The notes under the pieces were generated by a model that searched no databases, was not told where the DNA came from, and saw only the letters and a program-made list of their open reading frames with translations. Source: Anaerocolumna xylanovorans DSM 12503 (GTDB lineage: Bacteria > Bacillota > Clostridia > Lachnospirales > Lachnospiraceae). From it: DNA of 64,000 nt. Position 1 is the first letter of the stretch; each line of letters starts with the position of its first letter. Below are positions 9,408 through 18,006 of this stretch, one piece after another. The stretch lies in contig NZ_FRFD01000008.1 of NCBI RefSeq assembly GCF_900143645.1, positions 183,595 through 247,594 on the forward strand, given 5' to 3'. The position numbers and the translations under genes are program-made.

Positions 9408-12113
9408 ATGAAAGGATATCAATACTTGGATGAGAATGGAACATTCTGCCTGGAGAATCCTGAATTAACAGGATATCTGTATTTTCCCATTGCGAATGAA
9501 AAGGGAGTAATGGCAAGTGTCACACCAAGCCTTGGCGGAGACAACAAAATGGGACAGAATACATTTTTGCTGGCACCTGTAAGCAGCGAGGATCTCCATG
9601 ATAAAAAAGGTACCAGAAATTTCTGGGTGAAGATTGAAGATAAAGGATTATGGTCGGCAACAGGAGCCTCTGCCTGGCAGGAAGCGGGGCTCTTTACAAA
9701 AGAAAAGGACAAGTCCCTTCTTAAGGCAGGGATGATGTGGCATAGTGTTAAGAGAACTTCAGAAGAATTCGGCATTGAGGCAGAAATCACCTCTTTTGTT
9801 CCTTTAGATAACACGGTTGAGATTATGACGGTAACCTTAAGAGCTCTATCGGATGACCTTACCATAACTCCTACTGCTGCAATTCCACTATACGGCCGTT
9901 CAGCGGATAATATCAGGGATCACAGGCATGTGACTTCTCTCCTTCACCGGATGGAAACGGTAAAAGAGGGTATTCTTTTAAATCCTACCCTTACCTTTGA
10001 TGAAAGAGGACATAGAAAAAATGAAGTGGTATATGGGGTGGCAGGTGCCGCTGTGGGGGAAGGGGCAGAATACAGGCTGCCGGCAGGCTTCTATCCGGTA
10101 ATAGAAGATTTTATTGGAGAGGGAGGCTCGCTTATTAACCCCAGAGCATTGCTGGAAGGCGCAGAGCCTGTAAAAGCAGGCTTTCACAAAGACGGCTATG
10201 AAACCTTAGGAGGCATAGCCTATGAGACCTGCACGCTGAAAAAAGGCGAGGAAAAGACCTATATTATAGTACTTGGTTATGGAAAGAATAAAGAGGATTT
10301 TCTTGCCCAGACCAGACCTTATCTCTCAAAGACGTATTGTGATACGGCTCTTGAAGAAGTAAAGAAATCCTGGCTTGAAAAGTTAAATATCAAGTACCAT
10401 ACCTCCTCAGCGGATTTTGATGCGTGGATGCAGTGGGTGGACTTCCAGCCAATACTTCGAAGAATCTACGGCTGTTCTTTTCTTCCCCACCATGACTATG
10501 GAAAGGGCGGAAGAGGCTGGAGGGATTTATGGCAGGACTGCCTGGCGCTGCTTATCATGAACCCCGACGGTGTCAGGGATATGCTGTGGTCTAACTATGC
10601 AGGTGTCCGTGCAGACGGAAGCAATGCTACCATAATCGGAACAAAGCAGGGTGAATTTATAGCGGACAGGAATAACATCACCAGGGTATGGATGGATCAC
10701 GGAGTATGGCCTTTCCTTACTACCAGACTTTATATCATGCAGACAGGAGATACCGGGCTTTTATTTCAGGAGAATACATATTTTAAAGACCCGCAGGCAG
10801 TAAGAGGGGAAGAAAAAGATCTTTTGTGGAAAGCAGAAGACGGTAACATCCTAAGGACAAAGGACAATGAGGAATACAGGGGTACGGTACTGGAGCATGT
10901 ACTGATTGAACTTCTGACTGCTTTTTATGATGTGGGAGAACATAATCATATGAGGCTTCGCGGGGCAGACTGGAATGATGCCCTTGACATGGCAAAAGAA
11001 CGTGGGGAAAGTGTTGCCTTTAGTGCCCTTTTTGGTCAGAATCTGGTGCAGTTGGGTGAAATGCTTTTGCATCTGAAGGAAGAGGGAATGGATAAGGTAT
11101 CCCTTCTTGAGGAATTATTCCTGCTTCTTAAGGATAATGATAAGTTGTATGAGGATGTGAAGTCAAAAACAGAGTTGTTGCATGATTATTGCGATAAAGT
11201 AAGACATACCGTAAGCGGAGAGAAAAAAGAAATATCTTTAACAGAGCTTTCTGATAATCTTATAAAGAAGGGTAACTGGATAAAGGAGCATATCAGAAAA
11301 ACCGAATGGATCAGTGACCGTGCGGGCTATTCCTGGTATAACAGCTATTACGATAATAATGGAAGAAGAGTTGAGGGGGATAACAAAGAAGGCGTCCGTA
11401 TGATGTTAACAGGGCAGGTGTTTACCATTATGTCCGGTATCGCATTAGAAGAGCAGGTGAAGAAAATTACGGCAGCTGCGGATAATTACCTGTATGCGAA
11501 GGAGCTGGGGGGATACAGGCTTAATACGGATTTTCATGAATTAAAGACAGACCTTGGAAGAATGTTCGGCTTTGCCTACGGCAGTAAGGAAAATGGAGCG
11601 GTCTTTGCACATATGGCTGTTATGTATGCCAATGCCCTGTACCAGAGAAACTTTATAAAGGAAGGGTATGAAGTGATTAACAGCCTCTATTCCCACTTAA
11701 GTGACTTTGAAAAGAGCAGGATATACCCCGGAATCCCGGAATATATCGGAGATAACGGCAGGGGATTATACCATTACCTGACAGGTTCGGCAAGCTGGCT
11801 GCTGCTGACGGTATTGACAGAGATGTTTGGTGTGAAGGGTGAATACGGCAGCCTTCTTCTGGAGCCAAAATTATTAAAGGAGCAGTTTGACGGGGAAGGA
11901 AAGACAAGGGTATCCTTTGTATTCGGAGGAAAGAATTTTGAGCTGACCTATGTAAATAGGGAAGGAAAAGAAGTTACCGGTTACCGCATAGGAAATACTC
12001 TTCTTAACGATGAGCCGGTGATTACAGATTCCGGTAAATTTGTAATTTCAAAAGAAATAATTGATAAGCTGGATGATAATTTGGTGCATAAAATATCCGT
12101 CGAACTGGTTTAG
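9408..12113 (+). CDS. GH94-like glycoside phosphorylase (cellobiose phosphorylase-related)
   Basis: A 901-residue cytoplasmic protein of the COG3459 type. It has an N-terminal beta-sandwich, a helical linker, an (alpha/alpha)6 barrel and a C-terminal jelly roll. The catalytic region is visible as MRLRGADWNDALDMAKERGE, with the DWND motif at residues 521-524; in GH94 this segment carries the general acid. Other typical pieces are GKGGRGWRDLWQDCLALLI and GYSWYNSYYDNNGRR. No signal peptide is present, which fits phosphorolysis of an imported disaccharide or oligosaccharide to a sugar 1-phosphate. It is longer than classic cellobiose phosphorylases (about 810), so the exact substrate is open. A GGAGAGG site precedes the ATG. 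The cupin gene follows at once. Confidence 0.8.
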   Translation: MKGYQYLDENGTFCLENPELTGYLYFPIANEKGVMASVTPSLGGDNKMGQNTFLLAPVSSEDLHDKKGTRNFWVKIEDKGLWSATGASAWQEAGLFTKEKDKSLLKAGMMWHSVKRTSEEFGIEAEITSFVPLDNTVEIMTVTLRALSDDLTITPTAAIPLYGRSADNIRDHRHVTSLLHRMETVKEGILLNPTLTFDERGHRKNEVVYGVAGAAVGEGAEYRLPAGFYPVIEDFIGEGGSLINPRALLEGAEPVKAGFHKDGYETLGGIAYETCTLKKGEEKTYIIVLGYGKNKEDFLAQTRPYLSKTYCDTALEEVKKSWLEKLNIKYHTSSADFDAWMQWVDFQPILRRIYGCSFLPHHDYGKGGRGWRDLWQDCLALLIMNPDGVRDMLWSNYAGVRADGSNATIIGTKQGEFIADRNNITRVWMDHGVWPFLTTRLYIMQTGDTGLLFQENTYFKDPQAVRGEEKDLLWKAEDGNILRTKDNEEYRGTVLEHVLIELLTAFYDVGEHNHMRLRGADWNDALDMAKERGESVAFSALFGQNLVQLGEMLLHLKEEGMDKVSLLEELFLLLKDNDKLYEDVKSKTELLHDYCDKVRHTVSGEKKEISLTELSDNLIKKGNWIKEHIRKTEWISDRAGYSWYNSYYDNNGRRVEGDNKEGVRMMLTGQVFTIMSGIALEEQVKKITAAADNYLYAKELGGYRLNTDFHELKTDLGRMFGFAYGSKENGAVFAHMAVMYANALYQRNFIKEGYEVINSLYSHLSDFEKSRIYPGIPEYIGDNGRGLYHYLTGSASWLLLTVLTEMFGVKGEYGSLLLEPKLLKEQFDGEGKTRVSFVFGGKNFELTYVNREGKEVTGYRIGNTLLNDEPVITDSGKFVISKEIIDKLDDNLVHKISVELV

Positions 12114-12143
12114 CAGATGCAGAAAGGGAAAGGTGCGGCATCC

Positions 12144-12572
12144 ATGGATAAACAATATATTGATATTACCTCCTATGAAGGGGAAGGATATAAGCCGGTT
12201 ATTGATTATATGGGCTGGCGGGTGGCAATTCTTCGATACTGCGAGGAATTAGAGGTTCAAAATTTAAAGACCATGCAAAAGCACAATGAGTCCGATGAAG
12301 TATTTGTATTGCTTGAAGGAAACTGCATTCTTTTTTCAGGAGGAACGGGAGAGTCCATTCATTCCATGGATGCAGTGGCAATGGAACCTATGAAGCTTTA
12401 TAATGTAAAAAAAGGAGTGTGGCATACCCATACCCTTGATAAAGAAGGCACTGTACTTATAGTGGAAAACAGGGACACGTCAGACCTTAATTCTCCTACT
12501 CTTAAGCTGGAAGATGTCCAGATAGAAAAAATCAGGGAGTTGTATAATAGCACAAAGCTGATAGCAGAGTAG
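12144..12572 (+). CDS. Small cupin-domain protein
   Basis: A 142-residue single-domain cupin. The two half-motifs are recognisable: MQKHNESDEVFVLLEG, then KKGVWHTHTLDKEG with its HTH histidines. ATG 12144 is chosen because AAAGG lies ten bases upstream; an in-frame ATG at 12117 has no ribosome site. It is probably co-transcribed with the GH94-like gene, 30 bases upstream. Cupins of this size are often sugar-binding or isomerising accessory proteins, but no specific function can be read here. It ends before a bidirectional terminator. Confidence 0.75.
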   Translation: MDKQYIDITSYEGEGYKPVIDYMGWRVAILRYCEELEVQNLKTMQKHNESDEVFVLLEGNCILFSGGTGESIHSMDAVAMEPMKLYNVKKGVWHTHTLDKEGTVLIVENRDTSDLNSPTLKLEDVQIEKIRELYNSTKLIAE

Positions 12573-12645
12573 AGAGTTTATGAACTTATGGGGAGGGGCC
12601 GTTCTGCAACCAGTGTTATTTCAATCTCTCCAAATGTGTCAGTAC

Positions 12646-12698
12646 GAAAAAAGCATAGGTTCACGGACTAACCATAGTCCAGAACCTACGCTTTTTTC
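12646..12698. terminator. Bidirectional terminator between convergent genes
   Basis: Arms GAAAAAAGCATAGGTTC and GAACCTACGCTTTTTTC enclose a second stem, GGACTA/TAGTCC. A and T runs flank both sides, so it can stop the cupin transcript (plus) and the collagen-like gene transcript (minus). Nothing else is seen in 12573-12726. Confidence 0.85.
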
Positions 12699-12726
12699 AT
12701 TGAAACCGATTAATATTGAAAATCAT

Positions 12727-13275
12727 CTAATTACTTAATTGAACAATAGTTAAAGAGCGGTTCATATAACCTAAAACAGGAAAATCCGTACTAATACTTG
12801 TTCCTACTTCATCTCCTGCTGTTAAGGCGGCTTGAACGACAAACGTTGAACTGCTTCTATTGGATATCTTAAAAAAAGTAGTAGTATCGCCAAAAATCGC
12901 TGTACCATTGACAGTAATAATAGCATTTAGATAGGGTTGATCCGGGTCTGGATTAACAGTGGCTTCAGCGTTAATAGATATTGTTATTTGATAAATTCCG
13001 CTTTGTCCTGCCACTAATTCATTGCCTGATAGGCTAACTGTAATAGTATCTGATAAAGGACCAGCCACACTAAATGGTACGGGTGTGAATGCTGCCCCGG
13101 GCGTCTCTACACTACCTCCTCTTAAAGATCCAAAAGCCAAAACGACTTCTCCAGTGGCACCTGGAGGACCGGGAGGCCCCGGTGGGCAAGGCGGCGGACA
13201 TGGCGGTAGAAATGGATTACAGCCCTGATTCCATGCATTATTAAAATTAGCTGCTGATATTTTATCTATACTCAT
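12727..13275 (-). CDS. BclA-like collagen-repeat spore surface protein
   Basis: A 182-residue protein with an N-terminal tract CPPPCPPGPPGPPGATG, a very short collagen-like Gly-X-Y run rich in proline and cysteine. A beta-rich C-terminal domain of about 140 residues (VVLAFGSLRGGSVET to LTIVQLSN) resembles the BclA exosporium domain. The N-terminal NPFLPPCPPP stretch resembles exosporium-anchoring segments of clostridial collagen-like glycoproteins. AGGAGT lies eight bases before the ATG. It is monocistronic and divergent from the AraC gene. A spore outer-layer location is inferred from the family; the collagen part is much shorter than in Bacillus BclA. Confidence 0.75.
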   Translation of the reverse strand: MSIDKISAANFNNAWNQGCNPFLPPCPPPCPPGPPGPPGATGEVVLAFGSLRGGSVETPGAAFTPVPFSVAGPLSDTITVSLSGNELVAGQSGIYQITISINAEATVNPDPDQPYLNAIITVNGTAIFGDTTTFFKISNRSSSTFVVQAALTAGDEVGTSISTDFPVLGYMNRSLTIVQLSN

Positions 13276-13530
13276 GCAAAAACTCCTTTCTGTTAAACAG
13301 GATTTTACAATCCATATTCTATATTTATGACATCATTCTAGTTTGTGCAAATAAGCTGTTTTATGCTATTATTTTGTCTTTATTTGTCTGATAATGGAGT
13401 GAAATTTGCTGACTATGACGCGAGAAGGAGTTTATAAAGGCATTAATTTTAGAGCTTATACTTTGCTTTTTTCGCATGATTCTGAAAGTGGTCCACTTGC
13501 TTTGTATCAGAACAGCCCCTTCTTATCCTA

Positions 13531-13558
13531 TTGCCTTTAGGGAATAATGTTATATAAT
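13531..13558 (+). promoter_or_regulatory. Sigma-A type promoter of the AraC-family gene
   Basis: A TTGCCT -35 and a TATAAT -10 (13553-13558) are separated by 16 bases, about 60 bases before the ATG at 13620. The rest of the 344-base gap 13276-13619 shows no gene. The minus-strand collagen gene must have its promoter in 13280-13400, where no clear sigma-A site is visible, as expected for a sporulation promoter. Confidence 0.6.
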
Positions 13559-13619
13559 AAAAGAAAGAAATTAAGAAGATAAGGCAAAGTTGTGAAAATG
13601 TAAGGAAAGGAGGCAGGCC

Positions 13620-14435
13620 ATGCGTGACTTAAGCTTATATGAAAAGAAAATTATAAAAGACGAAGAATTCCCGGTACAGATGTTTGAGAGCCAGGTGCGA
13701 AAGCCGGGAGTTTATTTTCAGCCCCACTGGCATGAGCATCTGGAGCTTAATTATGTATTAAAGGGGAAAGGCGCCTTTATCTGTGACAGAAAAACGATTC
13801 CAGTCAGAGAGGGAAGCCTTGTAATATTTAACAGCAATGTTCTTCATGAAGGTATCAGTGAGGGAAATGTATTTAATACTCTTGTTATAATTTTTGAAAT
13901 GAACTCTTTTTCCAAGGAAATAGCAGATTATAATGTACTGTTTGAAAGCCTTATTGAAGACGACGAAAAAATCAGGGAAATCCTTTTATCCATCTATAAA
14001 GAAGATGTGGAAAGAAAGCATGGTTACAGGCTTGCAATAAAAGGAATGCTCTATGACCTGATTACCTATTTGTTCCGCAATTATGTTACTGAGAGTCTGT
14101 CTCCCAGAGAAAACACGCTGCGCCTTCATAATCTTGGACGTTTGAATACGGTTGTTCAGTATATTCAGGAAAATTACAGCGAACCAATAACCAATAAAGA
14201 GCTGGCGGATTTAATTCATTTAAGTGAATACCGCTTTTGTCATTTATTTAAGGAAAGCGTGGGAAAGAGCCCTATTAACTATATCAATGAGGTGAGGCTT
14301 AAGAAGGCCTATGAGCTGATAAAGGAAAAAGATAACACCATATCGGAGGTAGCGGTTAAGGTGGGATTTTCCGATTATAATAATTTTGGCAGGCTGTTTC
14401 GCAGATACTATGGTTTTCCTCCTTCAAGAGCATGA
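13620..14435 (+). CDS. AraC-family transcriptional regulator with N-terminal cupin
   Basis: A 271-residue one-component regulator. The N-terminal cupin-like ligand-binding domain includes QPHWHEHLELNYVLKGKGAF. The C-terminal double helix-turn-helix runs from about residue 175 (VVQYIQENYSEPITNKELAD) to the end and includes the second-helix motif ISEVAVKVGFSDYNNFGRLF. It starts at ATG with GGAGG upstream. It precedes an isomerase and two dehydrogenases on the same strand and probably controls them in response to a sugar or polyol. The ligand is unknown. Confidence 0.88.
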   Translation: MRDLSLYEKKIIKDEEFPVQMFESQVRKPGVYFQPHWHEHLELNYVLKGKGAFICDRKTIPVREGSLVIFNSNVLHEGISEGNVFNTLVIIFEMNSFSKEIADYNVLFESLIEDDEKIREILLSIYKEDVERKHGYRLAIKGMLYDLITYLFRNYVTESLSPRENTLRLHNLGRLNTVVQYIQENYSEPITNKELADLIHLSEYRFCHLFKESVGKSPINYINEVRLKKAYELIKEKDNTISEVAVKVGFSDYNNFGRLFRRYYGFPPSRA

Positions 14436-14564
14436 AACAGCAAAATAATATGACTAATCAGCAATACATCTATAGCAATTTTTAAGAAGAAATTATATCA
14501 TGGTATAAGAAACAGTAAGAAGGCAGAAAATTGTAATATAGTAGATTGTTGAAGGAGGTAACAT

Positions 14565-15533
14565 ATGAAGTTAGGAATATTTTCAGTAGTATTGGGAGAT
14601 TTGCCGTTAGAAAAGGCTTGCGAATTCCTGCAGAAAAATGGAGTTCAGATGATTGAAATCGGATGCGGCGGGCATCCCGGTAAAGCACACTGCGACCCGG
14701 AGATTCTTTTAAAGGACGAAGAGAAGTTAAAAGAATTCAAAGATACCATAGCAAAATATGAGTTGCAGATAAGTGCTCTTAGTGCTCACGGCAATATGGT
14801 GCACCCGGTGAAAGAGATTGCGGACAAGTTTGAGAAGGATCTTACCAATGCTATTCTTTTGGCTGAAAAGTTAGGAGTTCCTGTTGTGAATACTTTTTCC
14901 GGCTGTCCGGGAGGAAGTAAAGAGGATAAGACACCGAACTGGGTAACCTGTTCGTGGCCTGAAGATTATTACCATGCACTGGAATATCAGTGGAATGAAG
15001 TATTAATTCCTTACTGGAAGAAGAAAGCTGCTTTTGCAAGGGAGCACGGAATTAAGATTGCTTTAGAGCTTCATCCGGGATTTTGCGTATATAATACCAA
15101 GACACTTCTTCGCTTAAGAGAAGCAGCAGGACCCGAAATCGGAGCTAACTTCGATCCCAGCCATTTGATCTGGCAGGGTATGGATCCTTGTGCCTGCATC
15201 AGAGAGCTTGGCAAGCAGGGAGCAATCTTCCATTTCCATGCGAAGGATACCAAGATTGACGGACTTAACTGCGGTGTAAACGGTGTTCTGGATACCACCC
15301 ATTATGGTGACGAGATCAACCGTTCCTGGATATTCCGTTCCGTAGGTTATGGCCATGGAGAAGAATACTGGAAGGCAATGATTTCTGAATTGAGACTGGC
15401 AGGCTACGATTATGCTATCAGCATCGAGCATGAAGACAGCCTTATGACAGGAAGTGAAGGTTTAAATAAGGCTATTAAATTTCTTCAGAATGTTTTGATA
15501 TATGAAGAGCGCGGAGAGATGTTCTGGGCTTAA
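14565..15533 (+). CDS. Sugar phosphate isomerase/epimerase (xylose isomerase-like TIM barrel)
   Basis: A 322-residue protein of the AP endonuclease 2/IolE-IolH superfamily. Metal-binding residues expected for the fold are visible in IALELHPGF, NFDPSHLIWQG, FHFHAKDT and SIEHEDS. GAAGGAGG sits seven bases before the ATG. It is followed by two Gfo/Idh/MocA dehydrogenases, the usual companions in inositol-like or uncommon-sugar catabolism, so a keto-sugar isomerase or dehydratase step is likely. Substrate cannot be determined from sequence alone. Confidence 0.88.
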   Translation: MKLGIFSVVLGDLPLEKACEFLQKNGVQMIEIGCGGHPGKAHCDPEILLKDEEKLKEFKDTIAKYELQISALSAHGNMVHPVKEIADKFEKDLTNAILLAEKLGVPVVNTFSGCPGGSKEDKTPNWVTCSWPEDYYHALEYQWNEVLIPYWKKKAAFAREHGIKIALELHPGFCVYNTKTLLRLREAAGPEIGANFDPSHLIWQGMDPCACIRELGKQGAIFHFHAKDTKIDGLNCGVNGVLDTTHYGDEINRSWIFRSVGYGHGEEYWKAMISELRLAGYDYAISIEHEDSLMTGSEGLNKAIKFLQNVLIYEERGEMFWA

Positions 15534-15563
15534 GAAAGAAAATTAAAAGAAGTAGGAAAAGAT

Positions 15564-15594
15564 AAGGGCTGTAGAGGCGAAAACATCAGCCCTT
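15564..15594 (+). promoter_or_regulatory. Intergenic hairpin in the isomerase-dehydrogenase operon
   Basis: AAGGGCTG pairs with CAGCCCTT across a 15-base loop, with no T run after it. It lies between the isomerase gene and the first dehydrogenase and may stabilise or process the mRNA rather than end transcription. Confidence 0.5.
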
Positions 15595-15612
15595 CTACAG
15601 AAAGAGGCAAAT

Positions 15613-16668
15613 ATGTCACAGAAAGATATGCGAATTGCCATTGTAGGTCTTGGCGGAATGGGAGACTGGCACAGACAGTTAATTGAATCCATTGACGGGC
15701 TTACACTGGCAGGTACTTATGATATCAGGGAAGAAAGACAGGAATATGCAAGAGAAAAGAAGGTCAATGTTTATGATAGCTTTGAGGAGCTGTTAGCAGA
15801 TAAATCCGTGGATTTATGTCTTATTGCAACCCCCAACGACCTTCATAAGCCTCTTGCTATAGCAGCAATGAAGGCAGGTAAGAACGTAGTAAGCGAGAAG
15901 CCTGTAACCCTAAGCTCTGCAGATTTACAGGAGATGATAGATGCGTCCAAAGAGACGGGAATGCTTTTTACCGTTCACCAGAACAGACGCTGGGATGAAG
16001 ATTATCTTACCATGAAGAAGATTTATGAGGAGAATATGTTAGGAGAAGTATTCCGCATTGAATCCAGAGTGCATGGTTCCAGAGGAATACCGGGAGACTG
16101 GCGGCAGGAAAAGGAGCATGGCGGCGGCATGGTGCTTGACTGGGGCGTTCATTTACTCGACCAGATTCTGCTTATGATGGAAGGCGTTAAGCTCAAAAAG
16201 GTCTATGCAACGATGACTTATGTAACCAATCAGCTGGTGGATGACGGCTTTACAGCAAGCCTTCTCTTTGCAAATGGTACCGAGGTTATTGTGGAGGTAG
16301 GAACCAGTAACTTTGTAAATCTTCCAAGATGGTATATGCTTGGCTCTAACGGTACAGCCGTTATAGAAGATTGGAATCTTAAGGGCGAAATTGTAAGTGC
16401 AAAAGGACAGAATGAAAAAGACGTCGTTCCGGTAATCACAGCAGCAGGCCTTACCAAGACCATGGCACCCAGAAGAGAAGATACCATTGCAAAGGCAGAG
16501 CTTCCTGCTGTAAAGAGTGATATCAGGGATTTCTACCGCAATGTAATGAAAGCCATCCGCGGGGAGGAAGAGATTATCGTGAAACTTCCCGAAGTGGCAA
16601 GAGTTATGAGGCTGATGGAGGCAATCTTTGAATCCGCCGAGAAGAAGCAGGCGATAGATTTTGAATAA
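15613..16668 (+). CDS. Gfo/Idh/MocA family oxidoreductase (first)
   Basis: A 351-residue NAD(P)-dependent dehydrogenase. The N-terminal Rossmann fold has the dinucleotide motif IVGLGGMGDWHRQ. The conserved EKPVTL segment near residue 96 carries the catalytic lysine. The C-terminal substrate domain includes GGGMVLDWGVHLLDQ with the usual Asp/His pair. The ribosome site AGAGG lies seven bases before the ATG. It sits between the isomerase gene and a second dehydrogenase of the same superfamily; the two may oxidise and reduce successive intermediates of one pathway. Confidence 0.9.
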   Translation: MSQKDMRIAIVGLGGMGDWHRQLIESIDGLTLAGTYDIREERQEYAREKKVNVYDSFEELLADKSVDLCLIATPNDLHKPLAIAAMKAGKNVVSEKPVTLSSADLQEMIDASKETGMLFTVHQNRRWDEDYLTMKKIYEENMLGEVFRIESRVHGSRGIPGDWRQEKEHGGGMVLDWGVHLLDQILLMMEGVKLKKVYATMTYVTNQLVDDGFTASLLFANGTEVIVEVGTSNFVNLPRWYMLGSNGTAVIEDWNLKGEIVSAKGQNEKDVVPVITAAGLTKTMAPRREDTIAKAELPAVKSDIRDFYRNVMKAIRGEEEIIVKLPEVARVMRLMEAIFESAEKKQAIDFE

Positions 16669-16733
16669 GTTGAAAAACAAAAGGCTGTTTTTTAACTATA
16701 GATTATGGAATGTCCAATTAGAGATTGGATATT
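16669..16733 (+). repeat. Two-hairpin leader element, copy 2
   Basis: Hairpin A is GTTGAAAAAC/GTTTTTTAAC (16669-16696). Hairpin B is AATGTCCAAT/ATTGGATATT (16709-16733), each with one G-T pair or mismatch. It starts at the stop of the upstream gene and ends 17 bases before the next ATG, matching the layout at 5456-5515. Confidence 0.6.
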
Positions 16734-16750
16734 AAGGAAAGAGGTTTATC

Positions 16751-17830
16751 ATGGAGAAAGTAAGGATTGGCATTATAGGCTGCGGTGGAATTGCCAACGG
16801 AAAGCATTTGCCCGCCATTAAAAGAAACGGCAATTTCGAGATTGTAGCTTTCTGTGATTTAATCAAGGAAAGAGCAGAAAAAGCAAAAAAAGAGTATGGT
16901 ACGGAAAGTTCCAAGGTATTTACAGATTATAAGGAACTACTTGCAGAAAAGGATATTACAGCAGTATATGTATTAACACCAAACAAATCCCATGCTTCTA
17001 TTTCTATCGATGCAATGGAAGCAGATAAGCATGTAATGTGTGAAAAGCCCATGGCAAAGACTTACACCGATGCAAAAAAAATGGTCGAAACGGCAAAAAA
17101 GACCGGAAAGATCCTTACCATTGGCTATCAGAACAGATACCGTGCAGATTCTACTTATCTTAAGAGAGCCTGCACAAACGATGATTTGGGCGAAATCTAC
17201 TATGCAAGGGCTCATGCAGTCAGAAGAAGAGCAGTACCTACCTGGGGTGTTTTCTTAAACGAAGAAGAACAGGGCGGAGGACCTTTAATTGATATCGGAA
17301 CCCATGCACTGGATTTAACTCTCTGGATGATGAATAATTATGAGGTGGAATCCGTAACCGGTTCCGTATACCGTAAGTTAGCAGACCAGAAGGAACAGGG
17401 CAATGCCTTTGGCGAATGGGATCCTTCCGTATTTACCGTTGAAGATTCTGCTTTTGGTTTTGTTAAGATGAAAAATGGTGCCACCATCCACCTGGAAGCT
17501 TCCTGGGCATTAAATACCCTGGATGTGGATGAAGCCAAGGTAAGCCTTTGCGGAACAAAAGCCGGCGCTGATATGAAAGATGGCTTAAGAATCAACAGAG
17601 TGCAGTACAATAAGCAATGCGTGGAGAAACCGGATTTAGCTTCCGGCGGAGTTGCTTTCTTTGACGGAAAATCCGAAAAGGACTCTGATATTGAGCAGAA
17701 GGTTTTCTATAATGCCATCACAAAGGGTGAAGAACTGGTAGTAAAACCGGAGCAGGCTCTTGTTGTAACACAGGTATTGGAAGCTATTTATGAAGCAGGA
17801 AGAACAGGAAAGACAGTATATTTTGATTAA
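16751..17830 (+). CDS. Gfo/Idh/MocA family oxidoreductase (second)
   Basis: A 359-residue dehydrogenase with Rossmann motif IIGCGGIANGKHLPA, the catalytic-lysine segment CEKPMAKTY and the C-terminal motif GGGPLIDIGTHALDLTLWMM. It differs clearly from the gene just upstream, so this is not a recent duplication. AAAGAGG lies eight bases before the ATG and directly follows hairpin B of the leader element. It is the last gene of the catabolic unit and is followed by a strong terminator. Confidence 0.9.
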   Translation: MEKVRIGIIGCGGIANGKHLPAIKRNGNFEIVAFCDLIKERAEKAKKEYGTESSKVFTDYKELLAEKDITAVYVLTPNKSHASISIDAMEADKHVMCEKPMAKTYTDAKKMVETAKKTGKILTIGYQNRYRADSTYLKRACTNDDLGEIYYARAHAVRRRAVPTWGVFLNEEEQGGGPLIDIGTHALDLTLWMMNNYEVESVTGSVYRKLADQKEQGNAFGEWDPSVFTVEDSAFGFVKMKNGATIHLEASWALNTLDVDEAKVSLCGTKAGADMKDGLRINRVQYNKQCVEKPDLASGGVAFFDGKSEKDSDIEQKVFYNAITKGEELVVKPEQALVVTQVLEAIYEAGRTGKTVYFD

Positions 17831-17844
17831 TAGTTAAGCTGATA

Positions 17845-17905
17845 AAAGAGCTGTCTGAAGTAGCCAGGAGTATTTGGCATATTTCAGACAGCTCTTTATT
17901 ATTTT
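17845..17905 (+). terminator. Rho-independent terminator after the dehydrogenase operon
   Basis: A perfect 15-base stem, AAAGAGCTGTCTGAA/TTCAGACAGCTCTTT, is followed by a T-rich tail. Confidence 0.88.
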
Positions 17906-17922
17906 TATTGTCTGTTATTTAC

Positions 17923-17951
17923 TTGACAAATCAGGGTACTTTTTGGATAAT
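17923..17951 (+). promoter_or_regulatory. Sigma-A promoter of the TPR lipoprotein-hflX operon
   Basis: A consensus TTGACA -35, a 17-base spacer and a GATAAT -10, just downstream of the terminator and 55 bases before the first ATG. Confidence 0.75.
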
Positions 17952-18006
17952 TTGAATAGGTTATGGAATGGAAGGTTGATATCCACGAAAGGGATTAGGT
18001 TGAAAA

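Noticed and set aside
13022..13228. Plus-strand frame rich in Gly-Gly-Pro opposite the collagen-like gene
   Set aside because: It is simply the complement of the Pro-Pro-Gly codons of the minus-strand gene. The minus strand has the ribosome site, the start codon and the BclA-like domain.
13415..13540. 41-codon plus-strand ORF between the collagen-like gene and the AraC gene
   Set aside because: No well-spaced ribosome site, no recognisable motif, and its end runs into the -35 box of the AraC promoter.
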